DNA of 64,000 nt, from positions 2,790,001 to 2,854,000 of the forward strand of contig NZ_CP015453.1 in the NCBI RefSeq assembly GCF_003096095.1, in the 5' to 3' direction. Below are positions 18,198-27,498 of the stretch, in pieces. How positions within the stretch are numbered: the first letter of the stretch is position 1; each line of letters opens with the position of its first letter. The notes under the pieces are model-generated. The model worked only from the letters and a program-made list of their open reading frames with translations, was not told where the DNA came from and did not search any database. The position numbers were made by a program, and so were the translations under genes. This DNA comes from Dietzia psychralcaliphila. GTDB lineage: Bacteria; Actinomycetota; Actinomycetes; Mycobacteriales; Mycobacteriaceae.

Positions 18198-19133
18198 TTA
18201 CGTCGCCGGAAGCGTCCAGTCGTACTCACGGCCGTTGCCGTGCGCTCCTGCCGAGGCCCGCGAGCGAGATCGTTCACCCAGTTCGGCGAGCATCCGGTCG
18301 CCGACCCGGACCAGCTCGTGGAAGTTCTCGGGACCCAACCAGTCCGGGCGCAGGGCGAACAGCACGTCCTCGGTGGCGGTGTTGCCGGACGCCCCGGGCG
18401 CGAAGGGACAGCCTCCGAGGCCGCCCAGCGCCGAGTCGATCATCCCCGCGCCCGCAGCCACCGCGGCCAGGGAGTTGGCCACCCCCATCCCCCACGTGTC
18501 GTGCCCGTGGAAGACGACGCGGCGACCGTCCGCAGGACCGATCGCGGACGAGACGAGCTCGCCGACCTGTCGCGGATGTGCCTGTCCGAGCGTGTCGGCC
18601 AGGACCACATCCACCGTGCCCGCCCCCCGCGGATCGGCGATCAACTCCAGGACCCGATCGGGGTCGACGGGCCCCGTGAGCGGGCAGGTGAAGGTGGTGG
18701 CCAGGCAGACCTGGACGGTGCCGCCCACCGCGGCCGCGGCCTCCACGGCCTGCGGCAGCGCGGCCATGCTCGTCTCGGCGTCCCGGCCGATGTTGGCGCG
18801 GTTGTGCTGGTCGGTCACCGAGAGGCAGTACTGGAATCGCCGCACCCCTGCGTCTGCTGCGCGGCGCACGTGACCCGGGGTGGCCACCCACACCCAGCAG
18901 CGGTCCCGCTCATCCTCGTCCAGGGCTCCGATCACCTCGAGCGTGTCGGCCAGCGCCGGCACCAGGTCCGGCCTGGCCATCGAGCCCACCTCGAGTTCGG
19001 GAACGCCCAACCGGAGCAGCGTCCGGACCAGCTCGACCTTGCTGCCGGTGCCCAGCCGCCCGTCGGTCAGCTGGAGGCCGTCCCGCAGTGCGACGTCGCG
19101 CACCGACACTTCTCCGGTGGATGGCGTGGTCAT
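18198..19133 (-). CDS. hydroxymethylglutaryl-CoA lyase-like enzyme
   Basis: This 311-aa TIM-barrel protein of the HMGL/DRE family shows the active-site pieces: RDVALRDGLQ (metal Asp and catalytic Arg), HGHDTWGMGVAN (HxH-type metal ligands) and the lyase signature GGLGGCPFAPGASGN with its catalytic Cys. The likely reaction is cleavage of HMG-CoA to acetyl-CoA and acetoacetate in leucine or branched-isoprenoid breakdown. ATG 19133 has AAGGACG before it and is chosen over an 11-codon extension. It is convergent with the CoA-transferase gene, 166 bp away. Confidence 0.9.
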   Translation of the reverse strand: MTTPSTGEVSVRDVALRDGLQLTDGRLGTGSKVELVRTLLRLGVPELEVGSMARPDLVPALADTLEVIGALDEDERDRCWVWVATPGHVRRAADAGVRRFQYCLSVTDQHNRANIGRDAETSMAALPQAVEAAAAVGGTVQVCLATTFTCPLTGPVDPDRVLELIADPRGAGTVDVVLADTLGQAHPRQVGELVSSAIGPADGRRVVFHGHDTWGMGVANSLAAVAAGAGMIDSALGGLGGCPFAPGASGNTATEDVLFALRPDWLGPENFHELVRVGDRMLAELGERSRSRASAGAHGNGREYDWTLPAT

Positions 19134-19257
19134 GGGGTCGTCCTTCCGCGTGCCGAACCGCCGCAAGGTCCGGCGTCGTGAGCTCCGAGGGCGATCAGCG
19201 AGCGCCCCCGTTGACGCTACCCGCGGGGTGACGGCGCCCAGAAGCCACCGACGAGAA

Positions 19258-19289
19258 GGGCCCCGCGCCGGAAACCGGTCGCGGGGCCC
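19258..19289 (-). terminator. intrinsic terminator after rplA
   Basis: A perfect 10-bp stem (19258-19267 with 19280-19289) encloses a loop that can itself pair as CCGG-AAA-CCGG. It lies 19 bp after the rplA stop on the minus strand. There is no long T-run, which is usual in high-GC genomes. Confidence 0.85.
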
Positions 19290-19307
19290 TACTGCACGGG
19301 AATCAAC

Positions 19308-20030
19308 TCACTCGGAGTCGGTGCCCGCCTCGAGGAGCTTGGAGATCGCCGAGGGGTCGACCGGGATGCCGGGGCCGGTCGTGGTGGAGATGGTGATCTT
19401 CTGCAGGTAGCGGCCCTTGGAGGAGGACGGCTTGAGGCGCATGACCTCGTCGATCGCGGCCTGGTAGTTCTCCGTGAGCTGCTCGGTCGAGAACGACGCC
19501 TTGCCCACGATGAAGTGCAGGTTGTTGGCCTTGTCGGTGCGGAAGGTGACCTTGCCGCCCTTGATGTCGTTGACGGCCTTGGTCACGTCCATGGTGACGG
19601 TGCCCGTCTTGGGGTTGGGCATGAGGCCACGCGGGCCGAGCACGCGGGCCACACGGCCGACCTTGGCCATCTGGTCCGGGGTGGCGATCGCGGCGTCGAA
19701 GTCGAGCCACCCGCCCTGGATCTTCTCGATGAGGTCATCGGAGCCCACGACGTCGGCGCCGGCGGCCTCGGCCTCGGTGGCCTTCTCGCCCGCGGCGAAG
19801 ACGATGACGCGGGCGGTCTTGCCGGTACCGTTCGGAAGATTCACGGTGCCGCGGACCATCTGGTCGGCCTTACGGGAGTCGACGCCAAGTCGCATGGCGA
19901 CCTCGACGGTGGCATCCATCTTCGTCGAGGAGGTGTCCTTGGCCAGGGCCAGGGCATCCAGAGGCGAGTACAGCTTGTTGCGGTCGACCTTTTCAGCTGC
20001 GGCCTTGTGGGCCTTGCTGTTCTTGCTCAT
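19308..20030 (-). CDS. rplA: 50S ribosomal protein L1
   Basis: This 240-aa L1 protein binds 23S rRNA at the exit-site stalk and in many bacteria also represses its own L11-L1 mRNA. The translation is collinear with the family, with [19 protein letters not shown] and the [12 protein letters not shown] signature. It lies 90 bp downstream of rplK in the usual rplK-rplA pair and ends at a strong hairpin. Confidence 0.98.
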   Translation of the reverse strand: MSKNSKAHKAAAEKVDRNKLYSPLDALALAKDTSSTKMDATVEVAMRLGVDSRKADQMVRGTVNLPNGTGKTARVIVFAAGEKATEAEAAGADVVGSDDLIEKIQGGWLDFDAAIATPDQMAKVGRVARVLGPRGLMPNPKTGTVTMDVTKAVNDIKGGKVTFRTDKANNLHFIVGKASFSTEQLTENYQAAIDEVMRLKPSSSKGRYLQKITISTTTGPGIPVDPSAISKLLEAGTDSE

Positions 20031-20120
20031 GTGAGTTCCATTCCTGCCGCGTGGCTACGCGACGGTCGGGTGTGGTGCGGGCCTGAGCTGCCCTCCCACA
20101 GATGCGTGTGGTGGTGGAGG

Positions 20121-20558
20121 TCAGGCCTCGACCGTGATGCCCATGGAGCGGGCGGTGCCGGCGATGATCTTCGCGGCCTGGTCGACGTCGTTGGCGTTGA
20201 GGTCTTCCATCTTGGTCTGCGCGATCTCACGGACCTGGTCCATGGAGACCTTGCCGACCTTGGCGGAGTGCGGCGTGCCGGAGCCCTTCTGCAGGCCGGC
20301 GGCCTTGAGCAGGAGCTTGGCGGCCGGCGGCGTCTTGAGCTTGAAGTCGAAAGAACGGTCCTCGTAGACCGTGATCTCGACCGGCACGACGTTTCCGCGC
20401 TGGTTCTCGGTGGCTGCGTTGTAGGCCTTGCAGAACTCCATGATGTTGACACCATGGGCACCCAGCGCCGGACCGACCGGCGGTGCCGGGTTAGCGGCGC
20501 CGGCATTGATCTGGAGCTTGATGAGCCCTGAGACCTTCTTCTTCTTCTTCGGAGGCAT
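20121..20558 (-). CDS. rplK: 50S ribosomal protein L11
   Basis: This is the 145-aa ribosomal protein at the GTPase-associated centre, the site of thiopeptide action and needed for RelA activation. It begins [17 protein letters not shown], has the [17 protein letters not shown]-terminal domain, and ends with the RNA-binding domain ([13 protein letters not shown]). ATG 20558 gives the standard length. An upstream extension of 15 codons has no family match. Confidence 0.98.
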   Translation of the reverse strand: MPPKKKKKVSGLIKLQINAGAANPAPPVGPALGAHGVNIMEFCKAYNAATENQRGNVVPVEITVYEDRSFDFKLKTPPAAKLLLKAAGLQKGSGTPHSAKVGKVSMDQVREIAQTKMEDLNANDVDQAAKIIAGTARSMGITVEA

Positions 20559-20688
20559 CGTCTTCCTGATTCTTCGACTGGATCTCGGCACCACGCTGTA
20601 CACGTGGGAGGCCGACTGTCGTGTGCGCCGCTCTCCGCCGGCCGACCCGTCGGGAAGGGCATGCGGTAGCGCAGGCGCAACCTTGTAG

Positions 20689-20694
20689 ATTCTA
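20689..20694 (-). promoter_or_regulatory. possible -10 of the rplK-rplA promoter
   Basis: TAGAAT (20694-20689, minus strand) fits a -10 element within the 244-bp gap between nusG and rplK. Upstream, GTTGAAC occurs twice, but neither copy is at ideal -35 spacing. The rest of the gap holds a leader of about 130 nt and the nusG terminator. Confidence 0.35.
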
Positions 20695-20750
20695 CGTTCA
20701 ACAGGGGTTCAACAACTAATCGGTAGCCGACCAGTGGTGATAAACGACGA

Positions 20751-20783
20751 GACCCGCCGCGCGCGGGAGGCGCGGGGCGGGTC
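20751..20783 (-). terminator. hairpin terminator after nusG
   Basis: GACCCGCC (20751-20758) pairs with GGCGGGTC (20776-20783). The interior is G/C-rich and can extend the stem. It begins 20 bp after the nusG stop on the minus strand and separates secE-nusG from rplK-rplA. Confidence 0.65.
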
Positions 20784-20802
20784 GTCGGGATTCTCGCGTC
20801 CG

Positions 20803-21702
20803 TCAGTCGATCTTCTCGACCTGGGAGAATCCGAGCTCCACCGGGGTCTCGCGACCGAAGATGGAGACGAGCACCTTGAGCTTCTGCGAGGTCGGATCGA
20901 CCTCGGAGATGCTGGCGGGCAGGGTGGCGAACGGGCCGTCCATGACGGTGACCGACTCGCCGACCTTGAATTCGACCTCGACGGCCTGCGGGATCAGTCC
21001 GCCGTCGCCCTCGGCACCGGGGGTGGAGGCCTTCTTCTCCGGCTTGGGAGCGAGGAACTTGGCGACGTCGCTCAGCGAGAGCGGAGTGGGCGCACCGGCC
21101 GCACCGCCGGTCGCGCTGACGAATCCGGTGACACCCGGGGTGTTGCGGACGACGCCCCACGACTCGTCGTCGAGATCCATGCGGACCAGGACGTAGCCGG
21201 GCAGGACCTTGCGGTTGGCGACCTTCTTCTGGCCGTTCTTGACCTCGGTGTACTCCTCGATCGGGACCTCGACCTGGTAGATCTTGTCCTCCGCGCCGAG
21301 GGTGACCGCACGGGTCTCGAGGTTGGCCTTGACCTTGTTCTCGTATCCGGCGTACGAGTGGACGACGAACCAGTCGCCCGGGAGCTTGCGTAGCTGACGC
21401 TTGAACGCGATGACCGGGTCGATCGCGGGCGCGGCCTCCTCTGAGGGGGCCTCCTCCGCGTCGGACTCGTCGGACTCCTCGGCGCCGTCGGTCTCATCGC
21501 GCACGTCGTCGTCAGCGTCGTCGGAGCCCGCGACTGCGGCGACTGCGTCCGCGACGGCCTCGGCGGTCGGCGGGACCGCGGCGTCGGAGGGGTCCGCAGA
21601 CGTGTCACCGAGCACCGCATCGGCCTCGGTCTCGGCCTGCTCGGCAGCAGCCGGGCTCTGCTCGACGTCCTCGGACTCGGGGCTCTGCTCGATGTCGCTC
21701 AC
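20803..21702 (-). CDS. nusG: transcription termination/antitermination protein NusG
   Basis: This 299-aa NusG binds RNA polymerase through its N-terminal NGN domain (from about residue 115, with [19 protein letters not shown] and LPGYVLVRM) and has a C-terminal KOW domain (about 240-299, [14 protein letters not shown]). The first 100 or so residues are an acidic Ala/Glu/Asp extension, common in actinobacterial NusG. GTG 21702 is the start. It follows secE after 63 bp, the conserved order. Confidence 0.97.
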   Translation of the reverse strand: MSDIEQSPESEDVEQSPAAAEQAETEADAVLGDTSADPSDAAVPPTAEAVADAVAAVAGSDDADDDVRDETDGAEESDESDAEEAPSEEAAPAIDPVIAFKRQLRKLPGDWFVVHSYAGYENKVKANLETRAVTLGAEDKIYQVEVPIEEYTEVKNGQKKVANRKVLPGYVLVRMDLDDESWGVVRNTPGVTGFVSATGGAAGAPTPLSLSDVAKFLAPKPEKKASTPGAEGDGGLIPQAVEVEFKVGESVTVMDGPFATLPASISEVDPTSQKLKVLVSIFGRETPVELGFSQVEKID

Positions 21703-21765
21703 TGAAATTGCGGTCCTCTCGAAGTTCGGCGGTCCGGATCTCGCCCCGGACCCGAGCGGCAGGTG

Positions 21766-22140
21766 TCAGCGGTCGAAGACGAGCTCGACGAGCTTGCCCG
21801 CGCCGAAGTCGACGCCGGAGACCAGCGCGGTCATGAAGATCAGGAACAGGAACACCACGATGGTGTAGGTGACCATCTGGTTGCGCGTCGGCCAGATGAC
21901 CTTGCGCAGCTCTTCGATGACCTGCCCGATGTACTGGAACGGATTGGCGCGGTTGGCCCGCGAGTCCTCCGCGGTGTCCGCGTCGGTGCGGACACGCCTG
22001 GCGACGGTGGTGTCGCCCCGGCCGGCTTTGCCTGTCGGAACAGCAGAGCCTGTCGGAACAGCGGCGCCGGTGGGACCGGCGGCACCGTCGGAATCGCGCG
22101 CGCCGCTGGTGTCGACGTCGTCGTCGCGATCCTGACTCAC
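21766..22140 (-). CDS. secE: preprotein translocase subunit SecE
   Basis: This 124-aa protein consists of a long, poorly conserved N-terminal region (about 65 residues, with a short repeated GPTGAAVPTGSAVPTG pattern) and then the SecE core. The core is an amphipathic helix with ELRKVIWPTRNQ and one transmembrane helix (about 90-112). SecE clamps SecY in the translocon. GTG 22140 is the start. tRNA-Trp lies 37 bp upstream, the order seen across Mycobacteriales. Confidence 0.96.
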   Translation of the reverse strand: MSQDRDDDVDTSGARDSDGAAGPTGAAVPTGSAVPTGKAGRGDTTVARRVRTDADTAEDSRANRANPFQYIGQVIEELRKVIWPTRNQMVTYTIVVFLFLIFMTALVSGVDFGAGKLVELVFDR

Positions 22141-22177
22141 GCGTTACCTCCGGGTCGTCTTTGGCTGGCGGGAAGGG

Positions 22178-22250
<73 letters not shown>

Positions 22251-22478
22251 TCGGCCGGTCACCCGGCCACCCGTGCCGTCTCACGAATCGCGGACCGCAC
22301 GAACGCCTCGACTCTACAGTGTCGGCGGCTACCTCAGGCAGCGCGGCTCGCGACCGCGGGCGGTCGGGCGTCTGAAGTGTACGACAGCCCCGGCAGTGAC
22401 CCTAAATCGTGCCGAACCAGTCACTCCCGGGACGCCTCGGGCGCCACTCCCCGGACGCTGCGATCACCCGGGCGCTCC

Positions 22479-22512
22479 CGCTATCCGGACACTGCCGCTA
22501 TCCGGACGCTGC
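22479..22512. repeat. 17-bp direct repeat, two copies
   Basis: CGCTATCCGGACACTGC (22479-22495) is followed at once by a copy differing in one base (22496-22512). The second copy runs across the hadB stop codon. Related G/C-rich fragments lie just to the left. It looks like local slippage. Confidence 0.85.
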
Positions 22513-22992
22513 CACGTTTCGGTCGCGGAGGAGCGAGACGGTCACGATCGCCTTTCCGAACACCTTCGCCCCGCCACAGGTCACCGCGAGCGCCACCTCT
22601 GCCGTGGAGCCGTCGTCGGCAACCTTCTTGACCGTGCCGGCCACCTCCAGCAGTGCGGGGGTGTCGGCGGGGACCACCACCGGCCCGGCGAACCGGATCG
22701 AGGTGGCCACCACCCTGTCCGCTCCCCCGGCCCACTCGGCCACGACCCCGATCGCCAGTGCCGAGGTCAGCATCCCGTGCGCCACCACACCGGGCAGACC
22801 GAGCGTCTGCGCGGCCTCGTCGCTGAGGTGGATGGGGTTGTGGTCGCCGGAGGCCTCGGCGTAGCGGCGCAGGTCCTCGCGCGTGATCGGCAGGCTGCGG
22901 GCCCGGATCGGCTCGCCGGGCTCCGGCCGCCTCGTCGTCGTCGGATGGTCCAACGTCGGATCGCTCGTGCCCGTCGGTTCGTCCGTCGTCAT
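22498..22992 (-). CDS. hadB: MaoC-like (3R)-hydroxyacyl-ACP dehydratase subunit HadB
   Basis: This 164-aa hot-dog-fold protein carries the hydratase-2 catalytic motif YAEASGDHNPIHLSDEAA (Asp and His about residues 48-53), GLPGVVAHGMLT, and a C-terminal end like mycobacterial HadB. In FAS-II, HadB is the catalytic partner of HadA and dehydrates 3-hydroxyacyl-ACP during mycolic acid elongation. In M. tuberculosis hadABC also lies just before trpT-secE-nusG, which supports the name. The first 25 or so residues are extra. It overlaps hadA by 4 nt. No hadC follows. Confidence 0.88.
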   Translation of the reverse strand: MTTDEPTGTSDPTLDHPTTTRRPEPGEPIRARSLPITREDLRRYAEASGDHNPIHLSDEAAQTLGLPGVVAHGMLTSALAIGVVAEWAGGADRVVATSIRFAGPVVVPADTPALLEVAGTVKKVADDGSTAEVALAVTCGGAKVFGKAIVTVSLLRDRNVAASG

Positions 22993-23390
22993 CCCTCCAC
23001 CTCCGCGGTGAGCAGCGCGCTGCTCAGCGACTGGACGGGGGCGCCGGTCAGGTCGCGCAGCACGGTGTCGAAGCCGATCATCCGGCCACCCCGTGCGGAC
23101 CGCACTCCGGTGACCGTCGCCGTGGCGGTGAGGGTGTCGCCCACCGCGATGGGCCTGTGGTGCTCGGAGGACTGGGCGGTGTGGAGGGTTCGGGAGAGGT
23201 CGATCCGCAGGTCGGGGTGCTCCATCACCGCGCGCTGGACCGGCGCGGTCAGGGCGGCGGCCAGCGTGGCGGGGACCTGACCGGAGGGCGCGCCGACGGC
23301 CTCGGCGAAACGCGCCACCACCTCGGCGGTGACGGTGACGGGGTCCCCGGTGACGACGACGACGTGCGCGTCTGCGTTGTCTGTGCTCAC
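22989..23390 (-). CDS. hadA: MaoC-like dehydratase subunit HadA
   Basis: This 133-aa protein has a single, divergent hot-dog domain with no Asp-His pair, as expected of the non-catalytic, substrate-holding HadA partner. Pairing with hadB through a 4-nt overlap and the position before tRNA-Trp-secE support the name; sequence identity with HadA is not obvious by eye. GTG 23390 is used. TAGCGT lies 8 nt before it. A much longer open frame on this strand is only the opposite of ilvG. Confidence 0.75.
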   Translation of the reverse strand: MSTDNADAHVVVVTGDPVTVTAEVVARFAEAVGAPSGQVPATLAAALTAPVQRAVMEHPDLRIDLSRTLHTAQSSEHHRPIAVGDTLTATATVTGVRSARGGRMIGFDTVLRDLTGAPVQSLSSALLTAEVEG

Positions 23391-23398
23391 GCTCGCCG

Positions 23399-23404
23399 AC
23401 GCTA
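23399..23404 (-). promoter_or_regulatory. possible -10 element for leaderless hadA
   Basis: TAGCGT (23404-23399) lies 8 nt before the GTG of hadA on the minus strand, matching the arrangement before menG, menC and one Mce-associated gene. Confidence 0.4.
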
Positions 23405-23486
23405 CCCGAGCCGATTCCGCCCGGAACCGCTGATGCGCGCGGCCTGTGGCTCCTACGGTGGGGTCAGTCGACCAGGGAGAGCGCTC

Positions 23487-25274
23487 GTGAGCCAGAACGA
23501 TCCGGCAGGACAGGACCGAGACGAGCGGGGATCGGGGGAGCACGGGGCCGGCACGAACGGAGCCGGCACGAACGGGGCCAGGGCTCACGGGGCCGGAGAG
23601 CGCAGACCTGCGGTGCACGGCCCGGTGGCGGGCCACGGCGGGTCCCACGCCACCGCCGTCGCCGCCGCCCACGGGGTACGGACCATGTTCACCCTCTCCG
23701 GCGCGCACGTCTTCCCGATGTACGACGCGGCGGAGAAGGAGGACCACGGGATCTCCCTGCTGGACGTGCGGCACGAGCAGACCGCCGCGTTCGCCGCCGA
23801 GGCCACGGGCAAGCTCACCCGCTCCCCCGGGTTGGCGGTCCTCACCGCCGGGCCCGGCGTGACCAACGGGATCAGCGCGATCTCCCAGGCCTCGTTCTCC
23901 GGCGCCCCCATGGTGGTGCTGGGCGGGCGCGCACCCGCCGGCCGGTGGGGCACCGGCAGCCTGCAGGAGTTCGACCACATCCCACTGGTGGAGTCGGTGA
24001 CGGTGTCCGCCGAGACGGCCCGCGACACCGCCGACATCGCCGACGCCACGCACCGCGCCTTTACCGCCGCGCGCTCCGCGCACCGGGGTCCGGCGTTCCT
24101 GGACGTGCACATGGACCACTTCTTCGACCAGTGCGAGTCCGTGCGTCCGGGGCCGGGGTCCGACCCGGGCCCGGACCGCTCCCCCGACACCGACGCGGTC
24201 GACCGGATCGCCGACCTGCTGGTGGGCGCACAGCGCCCCGTCCTGGTGTTGGGTTCGGACGTCTGGGCCGACGGGGCGGAGGTGGCAGCTCTACGCTGCG
24301 TGGACACACTCGGCCTGCCCGCGATCCCCAACGGAATGGGCCGAGGGGTCGTCCCCGCGGGTCACACGCTCCTGGTGTCCAAGGCGCGCGGCATGGCGTT
24401 CGGGAGCGCCGACCTCGTCGTGGTGGTGGGAACCCCGCTGGACTTCCGCCTGGGGTACGGCGTGTTCGGCGGCAAGGACGGTGCAGAACCGGCGACAGTG
24501 GTGCACGTCGCCGATTCCGAGGGCCAGCTCAGCCGCCACGCCGACCCCGCCGTCGCCACGGCCGGCGACCTGGGCCAGGTACTGGACGCACTCACCGAGG
24601 CGGTGCAGCGACGGTCGACCAGGCCGGACTGGAGCGGGTGGGCGCGGTCGTTGCGGGAGAAGGCCGACGCCACGCACGCCGCCGACCTCGAGCTGTTCAG
24701 CGCGAGCGCCGACCCCATCCACCCGGCACGGATCTACGGCGAACTGCTGCCGCGGCTGTCCGAGGACGCGGTGGTGATCGGCGACGGCGGCGACTTCGTG
24801 TCCTTCGCCGGCAAGTTCATCGAGCCCGCCCGTCCCGGGAACTGGCTCGACCCCGGCCCGTTCGGCTGCCTCGGCGCGGGACTGGGCGCGGCGATCGCCG
24901 CCCGGATCGCCCGACCGTCGAGCCAGGTGGTGCTGCTGCTCGGCGACGGCGCGGCCGGGTTCTCGTTGATCGACGTGGACACCCTCGTGCGGCACAACCT
25001 GCCCGTGGTGATGGTGATGGGCAACAACGGGGCGTGGGGCCTGGAGAAGGGGCCGATGCAGATGCTGTACGGCTACGATGTGATCGCCGACCTCGCCCCG
25101 CGCACCCGGTACGACGAGGTGGTCAAGTCGCTCGGCGGGGCCGGCGAGATGGTCACTGATCCCGCAGATATCGGCCCCGCCCTGGACCGCGCGTTCGCCA
25201 GTGGGGTGCCGTACCTGGTGAATGTCGTGACAGATGTAGAGGCCGGCTATCCCCGGTCGACGTTCGGGGTGTGA
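23487..25274 (+). CDS. ThDP-dependent acetolactate synthase-like enzyme (IlvG type)
   Basis: This 595-aa ThDP enzyme has the Pyr domain with catalytic Glu97 in RHEQTAAFAAEA. The central domain starts at about residue 225. The C-terminal PP domain has the ThDP/Mg motif GDGAAGF...GNNGAWGLEK at about 485-515. It reads closely like mycobacterial IlvG (Rv1820 from memory), annotated as an acetolactate synthase catalytic subunit. No regulatory subunit is nearby, so another 2-oxoacid decarboxylation is possible. GTG 23487 has AGGGAGA before it. About 45 low-complexity residues precede the domain. It is divergent from hadA. Confidence 0.87.
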   Translation: MSQNDPAGQDRDERGSGEHGAGTNGAGTNGARAHGAGERRPAVHGPVAGHGGSHATAVAAAHGVRTMFTLSGAHVFPMYDAAEKEDHGISLLDVRHEQTAAFAAEATGKLTRSPGLAVLTAGPGVTNGISAISQASFSGAPMVVLGGRAPAGRWGTGSLQEFDHIPLVESVTVSAETARDTADIADATHRAFTAARSAHRGPAFLDVHMDHFFDQCESVRPGPGSDPGPDRSPDTDAVDRIADLLVGAQRPVLVLGSDVWADGAEVAALRCVDTLGLPAIPNGMGRGVVPAGHTLLVSKARGMAFGSADLVVVVGTPLDFRLGYGVFGGKDGAEPATVVHVADSEGQLSRHADPAVATAGDLGQVLDALTEAVQRRSTRPDWSGWARSLREKADATHAADLELFSASADPIHPARIYGELLPRLSEDAVVIGDGGDFVSFAGKFIEPARPGNWLDPGPFGCLGAGLGAAIAARIARPSSQVVLLLGDGAAGFSLIDVDTLVRHNLPVVMVMGNNGAWGLEKGPMQMLYGYDVIADLAPRTRYDEVVKSLGGAGEMVTDPADIGPALDRAFASGVPYLVNVVTDVEAGYPRSTFGV

Positions 25275-25278
25275 GCCG

Positions 25279-25320
25279 GGCGCGAGCTGGCGCGAGCTGG
25301 CCGTGAGCTGGCCGTGAGCT
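25279..25320. repeat. short tandem repeats after ilvG-like gene
   Basis: Two copies of GGCGCGAGCT are followed by two copies of GGCCGTGAGCT and part of another unit, all within the 71-bp gap between two convergent genes. No dyad symmetry strong enough for a terminator is seen. Confidence 0.85.
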
Positions 25321-25345
25321 GGCGCGACCCACTCTCCATCGGGTG

Positions 25346-26083
25346 TCAGGACACGACGATCCGGTAGAGCAGCTCCGGTCGACCGCGGCCCCCGTAGCGG
25401 TGCGACACGTCGACGGCGCCGCCCCGGTGCAGATGATCGAGGTAGCGACGCACGGTCGCGCGGGAGGCACCACTGGCGCGTGCCACCTCCGCCGCCGAGT
25501 GACCGGCGCCATCGTCCAGTGCGGCGAGTACCGCGGCCAGCGTCGGTTCGGACAACCCCTTGGGCAGCCGGGCGGGGACCGGCCCGTCCGTCGCCGAGCC
25601 CGTGGACGTCACGCCCGGCCCCCTCTGCAGCAGGGCATCGATCTCCCCCTGGCCGAACGTGTCGAGCTCGGCCGGTGGCCCGGCCGCGTACTCGGTACGG
25701 AACCGCTCAAGCCGCTCGACCATCGCGGCCCGGGTGAAGGGCTTGACCAGGTATCCCACGACCTGGCCGGACAGCGCCTGCCGGACGGTGATGCGATCCC
25801 GGAGCGAGCTCACCACGATCACGCTGATCGGGCGGCGGGAGATCATCCTGACCCGGTGCAACACCTCGATCCCGCTGAATCCCGGCAGACCGATGTCGAG
25901 CAGCATCAGGTCGACCCCGCCTCCGGCCACCCAGCCCACGGCACCCTGACCGTCCGCGACCGCAGCGGTCACACTGAATCCCGGAACGCTCTCCACGTAC
26001 CGACTGTGCAGGCGGCGCGCGACCGGATCGTCGTCGACGATCAGTGTCCGGATGGGGCGGCCGCTCTGTCCCTCGTACGTCAT
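25346..26083 (-). CDS. CitB/DcuR-type response regulator
   Basis: This is a 245-aa response regulator. Its receiver domain has the acidic pair DDD at about 17-19, the phosphoacceptor Asp63 in LMLLDIGLPGFSG, and Lys in YLVKPF at about 112. A linker and a C-terminal helix-turn-helix of the winged type (SAAEVARASGASRATVRRYLDHL) follow. The architecture is that of regulators paired with citrate/C4-dicarboxylate sensors. It overlaps the kinase stop by 4 nt. The obvious target is the divergent tctCBA operon. Confidence 0.92.
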   Translation of the reverse strand: MTYEGQSGRPIRTLIVDDDPVARRLHSRYVESVPGFSVTAAVADGQGAVGWVAGGGVDLMLLDIGLPGFSGIEVLHRVRMISRRPISVIVVSSLRDRITVRQALSGQVVGYLVKPFTRAAMVERLERFRTEYAAGPPAELDTFGQGEIDALLQRGPGVTSTGSATDGPVPARLPKGLSEPTLAAVLAALDDGAGHSAAEVARASGASRATVRRYLDHLHRGGAVDVSHRYGGRGRPELLYRIVVS

Positions 26084-27420
26084 CGTCTCCCCCGCACGCC
26101 CGCACCGCCACGGTCCCCGACAGCACGGTCGTGGCCGGCCTTGCGTCCTGGGCCTGGGGATGCGGGGAGCCGCACGGTGAACAGTGCCCCGCCGTCGGAC
26201 GACCGTCCCACCTCTATGTCGCCGCGACGATCCTGAATGATCTGCCAGACCACCGCGAGACCCACCCCCCGCGTCGCATTCCGGTCACCCGGTTCCTTGG
26301 TGGAATAGCCGTGCTCCATCATCGTCGGCAACGCCTGCGGGTCCACACCCGGGCCGTCATCTGCGACCGCCACCTCGGTCCCCAACTCGTCTGCGAGTAC
26401 GAGCACGTGGACGTGCCCGCCGGGGCCGGCCGCCTCCGTCGCATTGAGCACCAGATTGGAGACCAGTGACACGTCGTCCGAGTCGAGTGCACCCGCGTCG
26501 ATCGATGTCAGTGGGTCGATCTCCAGTCGTCCCCCCTGTGACTCGTACTCGGCGGTCATCGCCCCCAGCACTGCGCGCATCCGCGGATCGGCAACGACGC
26601 TGTCCCGGGAATCCGTACCGGTGACCGGTGCCAGTTCGGCCAGGTACTCCAGCGCCGCGTCGACTTCGCCACTCTCGACCAGTCCGTAGACCGCGTGTAT
26701 CCGTGTCCGGAACTCATGGGTCTGCTCCCGGAGCGCTCTGGAGAGCCGGCGCTGCTCACCCAGTTCGGCGTTCTCCGCTTCCAACCTCCGGACCCTGGCG
26801 CCGATCGCGGCGGAGACGCCGGCGGCCCCGGTCAACCCGACCAGCACCGCCAGCAGCACCCACGGGGCCATCTCCATGAGACTCGACCGCAGATCGGCGG
26901 CGATCTCGGACTCGAGAACGCCCACCGATGCCGCGCCGATGACGTCACCGCCGCGGTACACGGGCACCTTGGCGCGCAGCGTCGTACCGATCGTCCCCTC
27001 CTCGGTGCCGACGAATGTGGCTCCCGCCAGCACGCCCGACGGGTCGGTCGAGACCGGTCGGCCGCGCGCTGCGGGCACCGGGTGGGTGATCCGGATCCCC
27101 TCGGCGTCACTGATCACCACGTAGTCGACACCCGAGGCCTGCTGGATCAGCTCGGTCAACGGTTGCAGCTCCTGCTCCGCGTCGACCCGCCCGATGGCGT
27201 CCCGCACCTGGTCGAGCTCCGCGAGACTGCGGGCGACCGCCAGGACGCGCTCGGTCATGGCCTCGCGCCCCTGTCGTTCCTGGACGCGTGCCGCGGCGTA
27301 GGCCGTCAGGCCGACACACGTCACCACGATGGCGCACTGGATCAGCAGGACCACGACCAGTCGGAATCTCCGCCTCAGAAGCCACTCCGAGTACTGCGCC
27401 ACTTCGGCCCTTTCCTCCAT
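26080..27420 (-). CDS. CitA/DcuS-type sensor histidine kinase
   Basis: This membrane kinase of about 446 aa has TM1 at about residues 20-42, an extracytoplasmic PAS-like (PDC) ligand domain at about 45-175, and TM2 at about 185-207. A HEFRTRIH phosphoacceptor box lies at about 235-242 and an HATPase domain with NLVLNATEAA and DDGPGV at about 330-425. It likely senses extracellular citrate or a related tricarboxylate and phosphorylates the adjacent regulator, by analogy with CitAB of Corynebacterium glutamicum. The start is uncertain: ATG 27420, GTG 27402 (better ribosome-binding spacing) or 27444. It is divergent from tctC. Confidence 0.9.
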   Translation of the reverse strand: MEERAEVAQYSEWLLRRRFRLVVVLLIQCAIVVTCVGLTAYAAARVQERQGREAMTERVLAVARSLAELDQVRDAIGRVDAEQELQPLTELIQQASGVDYVVISDAEGIRITHPVPAARGRPVSTDPSGVLAGATFVGTEEGTIGTTLRAKVPVYRGGDVIGAASVGVLESEIAADLRSSLMEMAPWVLLAVLVGLTGAAGVSAAIGARVRRLEAENAELGEQRRLSRALREQTHEFRTRIHAVYGLVESGEVDAALEYLAELAPVTGTDSRDSVVADPRMRAVLGAMTAEYESQGGRLEIDPLTSIDAGALDSDDVSLVSNLVLNATEAAGPGGHVHVLVLADELGTEVAVADDGPGVDPQALPTMMEHGYSTKEPGDRNATRGVGLAVVWQIIQDRRGDIEVGRSSDGGALFTVRLPASPGPGRKAGHDRAVGDRGGAGVRGRR

Positions 27421-27498
27421 CGCACCATGTCCGACCCGATACATCCCAGGCCACGCCCCGGCCGGACGGCGTGAGCATCAATGAGCACAAACCCTAGT

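Noticed and set aside
22430-22512. G/C-rich short repeats near hadB as a CRISPR array
   Set aside because: Units are 17 bp, directly adjacent, with no spacers and no cas genes.
22989-24119. 376-aa open frame through hadA
   Set aside because: Residues before the GTG at 23390 are antisense to the IlvG-like gene; only the last 133 match a dehydratase.
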